From: Microstegium vimineum
Lineage: Eukaryota; Streptophyta; Magnoliopsida; Poales; Poaceae
Assembly: GCA_022036555.1 (NCBI GenBank)
Contig: CM039129.1
Span: 22,361,973-22,425,972 of the forward strand
Length of the DNA stretch: 64,000 nt
Reading direction: 5' to 3'
The notes below the pieces were generated by a model. It made no database searches, had not been told where the DNA came from, and saw nothing but the letters and a program-made list of their open reading frames with translations. The position numbers and the translations under genes are program-made. Below, one piece after another: positions 56,515 to 64,000 of the stretch; the first letter of the stretch is position 1, and each line of letters begins with the position of its first letter.

Positions 56515-59500
56515 ATGGCGATCAACTTCACCGTTCCCGCGGTAATTTTCCCTCTTCCCTTCCTGGATATACTGCAATTTTATCTTTCTGTACCGTCTTG
56601 CAATCCCTTCTCTCTTCCTTTCTTTGTTTTTCTAGATCTAGGAAATGCGCAAGAAAATAGTGATCCCTACCGATCAAGCATATCTCTGCTGTCTGGGCCC
56701 GATGGGAAATCCCGATCCAACTAACCTCATCAACGCAGAAACCAACCTCATCAACGCAGAAACCATTTAGATCCGAATGCTTCAATCTGGGGTTGTGGAC
56801 AAACACCTTCCGTTCATGGCTCAAACCTACTAAAGGATGGAAAAATTGGTACCTCAGGATGGCTAGATCACAACAGACCTATTGGTCAGAACGCAGCATA
56901 GATCATTGCATTAGACTATCACTTGTCGATATGACAAAAAATGAAAACATGATGATTGTTGTTTCTTATTTCTGGTTCGACATAATGAACACATTCCTAT
57001 TCAAACACGGACCAGCTACTCTTACTCTTGCCGATGTGTACATGCTCACCGGCTTGGATGTCTCTTCTGCCGATAATACCTCCCTTTTTCAGAAGAAACC
57101 TGAGCAGCGAGTAACTATTCGCAATACCGGCGGCTGGACTGGGTATATCCAAGAATATCAAAAGACCGGATCGGTAGACTAAAGGGAGCACATCATTTTC
57201 CTGAATATGTGGCTAGAGAAGTTCATCTTCTGCGGTAGAACAGTCGGACCTACCGATACGTATCTTTCTGCAGCAGAACTTCTGGCCCACGGAAGTCTTC
57301 CCCTTGGCCGATATCTTCTTGGTTCAGTTTACTATCTTTTACACCAGGTGTCCAAAAAACCGCTGTTAGGCGAGCCCATCGGCAACCTTGGAGGTCCTTG
57401 GTGGTTCATTAACTTATGGCTAAACGCCCACATGCATAAATATCTTCAATTTGATTTGTTCAGCCGGAGACTCCCAAGAGAAATATCTGAGGATTATGTG
57501 TTCGCCGAAAATGAATCGGCAACCCGTTTTCCGCTTAACTTCGGGGAAGCCATGATAGTGCTACCTGGAACCGATGCCAACAAAGTTCAATTTGGTCTGT
57601 TCTTCTAGAAATTCTACTGCGGACTTCCAGTTGCAGAACGGGTCTGGTGGCCTTATAACGATGAAGACAATCGATTTCCACTTTCCCTCAACCTCACCGA
57701 TGGGACTATACCTCAGAATGAAGGAATCATGAAGGCTACCATCACTCCCCAGGCCATTCCAGTTAACATCTTTGGATCTGGGGAGAACACTTCTCCATCT
57801 TATGAATTTTATTACCCATTGGCAGCAGCAAGATAGCTAGCATTTGGTCAATTACCAATCAAACTCAGTTATGTCAACGTGATAAAACCAAGAGGAACTA
57901 TCTCCAATGCTGCGGACTGGAACAAGATTGTTACTCTCTCCCCTCAGGCCGATGTAATAAATATTGACTTTTCTTCTTGACACCGACGTCCTTTTTCACT
58001 AAGTCATATAAATCCTGGTGGCAAGAATGGAAAGATCAACTATTCGCCGTATCATCACATTACTATCGACATTTGATTGATGATGATCATATTATTCCTG
58101 ATGATGCGGTGAGTTTACTTCTGACTTTATTCTTTCCTTCTCTTCAAATACATCAATAACTAATTTCCTGTCAACAGGTTAATGATCCAATCCCTAAAAA
58201 GAGCAGAAGCGGTAAATATTTCAACCTGCGACTGATGAACCCTATGTCAGCAATCGGCAGCAAGGCCCCTTAACTGGCTACTCTCATGTATGGAACAACA
58301 TCTAAAGTCACCCTCAAACCCGAAAAACCGATTGAGGTTGCTGCTATTCCATCGGTCACTGCCACTGTCCTAGCACAAGCTTCCGAGGTAACAGTCTCTA
58401 CTATGTGCTGATCATAAATTCTCACCTGCAGTATCCACTTAATCTTCACCTTGCATGGCATGCTCCCTTTCGTAGCCAACGAGTTCATCGGCAGCGGTCC
58501 CGAATATACAAGCTTCTCCAATTCGGTCTGTCGATGCCCCCCAAGCGCAAAAATCGAAGCGTCATAGCTCTTCGAGCACTGCTCCCCGATCAAAACATCC
58601 AAAGCCATCGGCCCCAATCACATCACCAGTTGTGTCTTCCCAAACTACTACCGATACACCAGCATCGGAGCCAACATCGGCATCTATCCCTGATCAATTA
58701 TAGGACAAGATCCCTAATCAGGAAACAGTGTCATCGTCACAAGGACTAGCTGCAGCAACAGAAGCAATATCAACACCAACACCGGCATCACCTGTCCCCC
58801 CTATACAGGCAAGTCCATCGGCAACCACCGCCAACTCGCAAGATACCACTACGCCAACCGATTTACCAAGCCTAAGGCAAGAAACCCATCTGAAAATGGT
58901 AAGTTCGACTGTCACAAACCTTACAAAACACAAACTTATGATCAGAGAATTCTAACTCTCTTCTTCTCAGGTTCAAGACTCCCCAAATAGCCTATTCTCT
59001 TTTGCCATCAACTTGCCGGAAGAAAATGAAGAAGAAGAAAGCTCTGCTCCATTATCAGACGCTATATCGGCAGAAGTAAAGATCAAACTTGAAGCACTGT
59101 TACCCTTACTGCAACAAAGTACCTCCGACCTAGTCCAAGATTCCAATGCAGTAAGGGTAGCTTTCAAGGAAATTCAGGGCCAGCTGTCCGCCGATATCGA
59201 AGAGATACTCTTCCAAGCAGCGTTTATTGAAAGTCGACAACTCCAATATCAACGGGCTTTACGTCGTATTGCCGATAGGATTACCCAATCAAAGCTTGAA
59301 GAGGAGATACTCCAATTCAAACAAACTGCGGATGAAAAGCACAAAGACATCAGTTGCCTGGAATCTTCTAACAGCGTGCTTGAACAAGAGATCATCCGCC
59401 TATCGGCACAAAGAGAAAAACTGTTGGCTGAACTGAAGAAAGTGGAGGAAGCTTTAAACTCAGCTAACCAGAAGAAGATTCAACTCCCAATCACCACTAA

Positions 59501-59659
59501 TGTTTTGCAATGAGAAAGGGATGCCAATGCCCATGAAGCTCTTCTGCTGAGGAGGAAAATCAAGCCAGTTGAGGGTTCCGCCGATGACGATGCTAGGAAA
59601 ATAGAAGAGACGAACCAAATTCGCCTGCGTGCGATTTCGTCCATCCAATATCTGTTGTA
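56515..59659 (+). pseudogene. Plant mobile domain (PMD) gene with introns and coiled-coil tail
   Basis: Exon 1 (56515-56541, MAINFTVPA) has donor GTAATT, with acceptor TTCTAG or ATCTAG (56635/56641). Exon 2 holds the PMD core: WLKPTKGWKNWYLRM, TLADVYMLTGLDVSS, GGWTGYIQEY, LSAAELLAHGSLPLGRYLLG, and FINLWLNAHMHKYLQFDLF. Introns follow at 58109-58177, 58388-58431 and 58899-58970, with GT...AG ends that join in frame. A Ser/Thr/Pro-rich linker (58450-58890) and a coiled coil (EILQFKQTADEKHKDI, 59070-59490) complete it. In-frame stops (for example 57180, 57607, 57833, 58272, 59511) and a frameshift near 56780 break it. PMD proteins of the MAIN/MAIL type are plant nuclear factors linked to transcription and silencing; TE-borne relatives are known. 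Role here unknown. Confidence 0.75.
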
Positions 59660-60123
59660 ATTTGCCGTGTTGGCAACTGTGATCTCTGAAAATTGATTTT
59701 GCTTGTAATATAACGTTAGTACGCTCTTCTACCGATGTTCTGCATGATAATCCTATCATCGGTATGTGTATCCACATCTTTTCTATGCATCCATCCGGAT
59801 AAGTATTCTGATTACACAACAGCATATCATCTGATCCGACCATAAAGCTTTATTCAACTTCATGATTCAAAATCGATCAACACATCCAGATTACATCGGT
59901 GTGTTTATTACCGATATAGTTGGAACCAAATTAACAAGTGACCAACGTTTGACTATTTCAGCCCAAACCAAGTATCTCTGTATAATTTCAAATAAAGCAA
60001 ACCCCATGCCCTTCTAATGAATCATCCGACGATTGTTCACATTAAAAATCCAACCTGACATCAATAAAAATTAATCTATCCGATGTAAACCCCTACCTAG
60101 GTTCTCCATCATCAGTCAACCGA
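59660..60123. other. Spacer between convergent PMD and protease genes
   Basis: The 3' ends of the two opposed genes meet here. No RT motif on either strand and nothing else recognised. The transcripts would converge. Confidence 0.6.
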
Positions 60124-63100
60124 TTAAAATTCCTCCTCAGAGACAACTGCTTGGATTGGTATGATCTGGTAATCAGCAACTTTGAGAAACTCAGTATCCC
60201 AAGCTTCACCAGATATGCACTTGGTCTGCTCATAGGTCTCCGATTCTGCCGATGCAACAATTGACAGGACTTCACTCCGGATGACTTCAATTCTATCTCC
60301 AACCCATTGCACAAGGCTTTGATGCATCATAGAAGGGATGCAGCAGTTGGCGTGCATCCAATCCCTTCCCAGAAGCAAATTGTAGGTCCCCTTGCCGCTG
60401 ATCACAAAAAATGTTGTTGGCAAAGTTTTGCTACCGATAGTCAACTCAACACATACGGCTCCCATAGCTGGCGATACATTGCCTTCAAAATCTTTTAGCT
60501 TCATGTCTGTCTTGACTAAGTCTTGGTCACCTTTTCCAAGCTTCCTGAACATGACATATGGCATTATGTTAATCGATGCTTCACCATCGACTAACATCTT
60601 TGACACCGGTTGCCCATCAACTTTGCCCTTGACAAACAAGGCTCTCAGATGTTGTCTTTCATCATCGGTAGGTTTCTCAAAGATAGCCGTCATTGGATCC
60701 AGCACTAACTGAGTCATATTAGCAGCTTCTTCCTCAGCATTAGTAGGTTCCATAAATTCCATTGGCAACAAAACAACCATGTTGACTTCTGCCGATGGAC
60801 TCCTCTCCTGGTGTTTTGGCCTCCACTCCCAAACTAGAGATCCTCCCTTCGAAGGGTTTTCACCATAATGCAGATCATTCTGGCGTTCACGCTGGATCCT
60901 CCTTCTCTGAGTTTTCGTCAGGCCCTTAGGGCACCATTGAGGAAGCTTAGTCTTCAAAACAGGTTGGTACTGTTTCTCACTCTGCCGGCTTGTGTCACCC
61001 CTTATGTTTGGATCTTTAGAGAATATCTCTTCATCGGACACCCTTGCATTAGCCTTCTCTTCGAGGTTCTCTCCATGGACGCGCTTGCCAAGCCTATCGT
61101 GCACACTGAGCTTGCCCCCCAACCGGATCATGTACTGATTCCTTTTCCTTGATCGGCGCATAATTCGGTTTGTGGCTCTCAAAGCGGGACCTTTTTCTGA
61201 CCGATCAGCAGGATAGTATCCATTGTATTCAGGACAATCATCGGCAGTAGGCAGCTTGATACCTTCTTCCCAACAATGAATGAAGAAAGGGCAATTCCAA
61301 TGATCCTTATGTCGCCGTCATTCCTGGTTCCTTTCTTCCTCCTGTTGCCGATATTGCTCCTCTTGAGAGCGCCGATATTCCTGTCGTGGTTGCCTGTGCG
61401 TGATCACGACGCCGTATCCCCGAGATCTCCCGATGTCGTTACTCTCGTCCGCCACCCGCTTGGCTCGTTTATCATCGGCATGCTTCTTTCCCTTCACATC
61501 ACGCACATCTATCTGATGCTTGGGGTCTACCGATGTATTCTTCTTGGCGGCTTTCGACGTCAGGACTTTAACCTTTCCACTAGCTTCCATCATATTATTC
61601 GGGAACGGGTGCTGGTCGATCTTCATCAGCCTCTGGGTTTTAGAATTGTCAAACTTGATTCGTCCAGCCCCGATCTCTGACTGCAACTGCTGTCTAAAGA
61701 CCTTGCAATCATTGGTGGTATGTGAGGTCGCATCATGTCATTTGCAATACCTCATCCTTCTGAGCTCTTCAGCCAATGGAATTACTTGATTAGGCGCCAA
61801 CTTAATTCGCCCTTCTTGAAGCAGGAGATCAAATATCCTATCGGCTTTAGTGGTGTCAAAAGTGAACCTCTCGGTCTCCTTCTGGCCGAATGGACAAGAT
61901 ATCGATTTCTTGTCTTTCACCCACTCAGCGACGCCGATATTGGTTCCTTCATCTGACTTAGAATCTTCTTCTTCTTCAACGAAGGACACCTTCTTGTTCC
62001 AGGTCTTCCTAGGTTCGAAAGCTTTGACCTCTTGATCGACAACTCTCTGCACGAGATGACTCAAGCTTTCGAACTCTTGAGACGCATACCTATCTTTGAT
62101 GTGTGGCAGTAATCCTTGGAAGGTCAAATCTCCCAACTACTGATCATCAAGCACTAGGCTATAACACTTGTTCTTCACGTCCCGAAGCCTTTGCACGAAG
62201 CCCTCCACTGATTCGTCATTATGTTGCTTTAGCTTGACTAAATCGATAATTCTCTTCTCATGCACGCCAGAAAAGAAGTATCTGTGAAACTGCTTCTCTA
62301 GATCGGCCCAAGTAATTCCAGAGTTTGGAGGAAGCGAGATGAACCACGTAAATGCCGATCCAGACAAGGATGACGAAAACAGTCTCACCCTTAATTCATC
62401 TCTGGTAGCTGCTTCTCCACATTGGATAATGAAGCGGTTGATATGCTCCATCATTGACGTATCATCTTGGCCAGAAAATTTTGTGAAATCTGATACCTTG
62501 TACCGATTCGGAAGAGGAATCAAGTCGTACGCCGGAGGATATGGCGTCCGATAAGAATACGTATTAACCTTAGGCTTGATGCCGAACTGTTCTTTCATCA
62601 CTTCGGCGATCTTATCGGCCCAGTATGCATCTTGATCCTGCCGATGGGCGGACTGGACATTCATCGGCTGGACTGGTTGATACATCCCCTCCTGCCTCTG
62701 TAGTGGGTAAGCTGGCCCAATTAGCGTAGGCGTAACACCACCTTGCTGAATATTATGCATTGGCTAACTTGCCGATGTATATCCTTGAACACCAACTGGG
62801 GTATATTGGGACACCGCTGGCCGATACACCGATGTCTCATTATGAACGATGGCCGGGTAAGGGTATTGCTGTGCCCCCATTACCTCGTGCCCAGATTGAA
62901 CCACCAGTTGTTGAATTGGACCGGCCCACACAGGGTTGTGGGTCATCGACATGTGACCTGCCGATAATTGGTAATTGCTCGGCGCCTGCTGTTCCTACAT
63001 CCTGGAATAGTCAATGAATGGGCCCCCTTGATGCACTGATACCCCCGTCAGAGGGTTCGCCCTCATCATAGGATAGTTTATAACCGTCCCATCTAGTTGC

Positions 63101-63869
63101 ATCGGCGACGCATTTGCCGATCGTTGTCCGCAAGACATCTTGGGTACGACCATCTGAAGACTCCCTGGCGGCAACTGCATGTTCGGAGCAGACGCAGCAT
63201 GATGCATCGCCGGGCTCATTGGTCGTGCTGATGTCGCCAATTCCACAGGAGCCTTCCCCACCGCATTGTCTTGGATCAACTTGGCGTCGGTAGACGAATC
63301 CGGAGGCATACCGTACCCCCACCAGTTAGCGGGAGCCGGCCGGTTCGGGACCATCTGTCCTGATGCTGCTGACGCTGCTGGATCGGTACTTAGCCGAACG
63401 ACGCTTGCAAGGCTTGATCTTGTCGGTGTAACATCATCGGCAGAAGGATTTACAGGCTGGAACACTGGAGCCGCCGATGAGGTTGTAGCAGATGCCGACC
63501 CAAGTTGATGATACGCTGGACCGATATATTTAGGTGGCTGTCCTTCTTTGAAAGATTGCATGACAGCATTGTATACAGTATTGGACAGCACCGTAGAGTG
63601 GTTAATCAACGCCTGATTTAATGCGGTATTAACCATATCTTGTAACTTACCAGGTTGGCATCGAAAGTGACATGCCGCGGTAACGGCGGATCTTGCTTAT
63701 GTACCGCATCACCGCTCCTGTTTAGGCTGAAGGATTTCAGATATAACTGCTTATAGTCCTCCATAGCCTGCTCCATAGCTTGCCTCTGATCATCTTTCAG
63801 ATCTGCTTCGGAGACTTCGATGACGTTCCTTGGATTGACGTCAGTAGAATCACCCATGATCGTAATCAA
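60124..63869 (-). pseudogene. Tat-like gag-protease polyprotein
   Basis: Read leftward: ATG 63869 (MITIMGDSTDVNPRNVIEVS), a frameshift near 63640, then one frame to 60124. It has a long Pro/Ala/Gln/Met-rich N-terminal region, the capsid domain (YKVSDFTKFSGQDDTSMMEH, GSAFTWFISLPPNSGITWAD, LKQHNDESVEGFVQRLRDVK; about 62500-62150), a Cys-rich motif (NCPFFIHCWEEG...DDCPEY, about 61290) and retropepsin (MLVDGEASINIMPY, then LLLGRDWMHANCCIPS; about 60610-60330). The active site reads DGE where DGG is usual. In-frame stops at about 62995, 62764, 62137, 61738 and 61318 are each one transition from a sense codon. No RT follows. Confidence 0.85.
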
Positions 63870-63909
63870 GAGATGTATCTAACGGTCCCACCGAGTGTGC
63901 CAAAAGAGG
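63870..63909 (-). promoter_or_regulatory. Leader and primer-binding region of the PMD element
   Basis: On the minus strand the LTR end GTGTCAACA is followed by CCTCTTTTGGCACACTCGG. The TTTGGCAC... part resembles primer sites of grass Tat elements, but I cannot name the tRNA. Confidence 0.5.
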
Positions 63910-64000
63910 TGTTGACACAAAAAGCGTCGGATCTGCGAACACCTCGGGCTTATACCCAAACTCGATTTCTGAGGTGTGCTAGTTGATTTGACCAGTTAAT
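63910..64000 (-). repeat. 5' LTR of the PMD-carrying element, partial
   Basis: Ninety-one bases matching 55333-55423 with a few substitutions; truncated by the window end. Confidence 0.88.

Larger units (their letters stand above)
55333..64000 (-). mobile_element. Tat-like gypsy element, minus strand, gag-protease plus antisense PMD gene
   Basis: LTR copies at 55333-56130 (the element's 3' LTR) and from 63910 (its 5' LTR, cut by the window end) share TGTTGACACAAAAAGCGTCG. Between them, gag and protease read leftward (63869-60124) and a five-exon gene reads rightward (56515-59659). The roughly 460 bp between these genes cannot hold RT, RNase H or integrase, so the element is non-autonomous. 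The left flank TCATG (55328-55332) is the expected TSD; its partner is outside the window. The Tat-type assignment comes from gag and protease style and the antisense gene layout. Confidence 0.8.

Noticed and set aside
59660..60123. Hidden RT fragment between the PMD and protease genes
   Set aside because: I looked for YxDD and RT thumb patterns in all frames and saw none; the stretch is too short for a domain.

Overview
The window looks like intergenic DNA from a grass nuclear genome, probably a panicoid cereal or relative. I infer this from the kinds of retrotransposon present: sirevirus-type and Ale-type Ty1/copia, and Tat/Retand-, Athila- and Tekay/Del-like Ty3/gypsy with long LTRs. No complete host gene is visible. 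Almost every long reading frame belongs to a retroelement and most are broken. Family names come from motif recognition, not database searches.

Layout. (1) 1-10319: 3' two thirds of a sirevirus copia (gag end, pol, downstream third ORF, 3' LTR). Its LTR holds a 499-bp solo LTR with a perfect target-site duplication (TSD). The LTR is followed directly by a primer-binding site and gag start of the same kind (int-LTR-int). (2) 10829-18026: a mosaic of a Tekay-like LTR, the 3' end plus LTR of another sirevirus, an antisense gypsy pol scrap, an Ale copia remnant with its 192-bp LTR, and a 5'-truncated LTR. (3) 18027-29694: a roughly 4-kb minus-strand Tekay/Del-like LTR, split by a two-LTR copia (18932-26513, TSD CAAGT). 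(4) 29695-36578 and past 46714: a decayed Tat-lineage gypsy (RT, both RNases H, integrase, tandem repeats, and an antisense gene with its own TATA box). (5) 36579-46713: an Athila-like gypsy with two LTRs and TSD ATGAC, inserted in (4). It has gag and two protease domains but no RT or integrase, and its gag is split by a solo LTR. (6) 46719-51230: a minus-strand LTR piece, a minus-strand retroelement ORF and a minus-strand LTR. (7) 51232-55332: apparently low-copy DNA with several tandem duplications and a short exon-like segment repeated three times. (8) 55333-64000: a minus-strand Tat-like element cut by the window end. It carries gag-protease on one strand and an intron-containing plant mobile domain (PMD) gene on the other, with no RT, RNase H or integrase between them.

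How the parts relate. The accessory genes are the most interesting content. A sense-strand third ORF in the sirevirus resembles an ORF on the gypsy side. Two different antisense genes, in two Tat-lineage elements, share a plan of globular N-terminus, low-complexity middle and coiled-coil C-terminus. The terminal PMD element also shows about fivefold enrichment of CCGAT/ATCGG across its LTR, its sense ORF and its antisense gene. Nesting order is readable from TSDs: Tat older than Athila, which is older than the solo LTR in its gag; the Tekay LTR is older than the copia inside it; the sirevirus LTR is older than the gypsy-like solo LTR in it.
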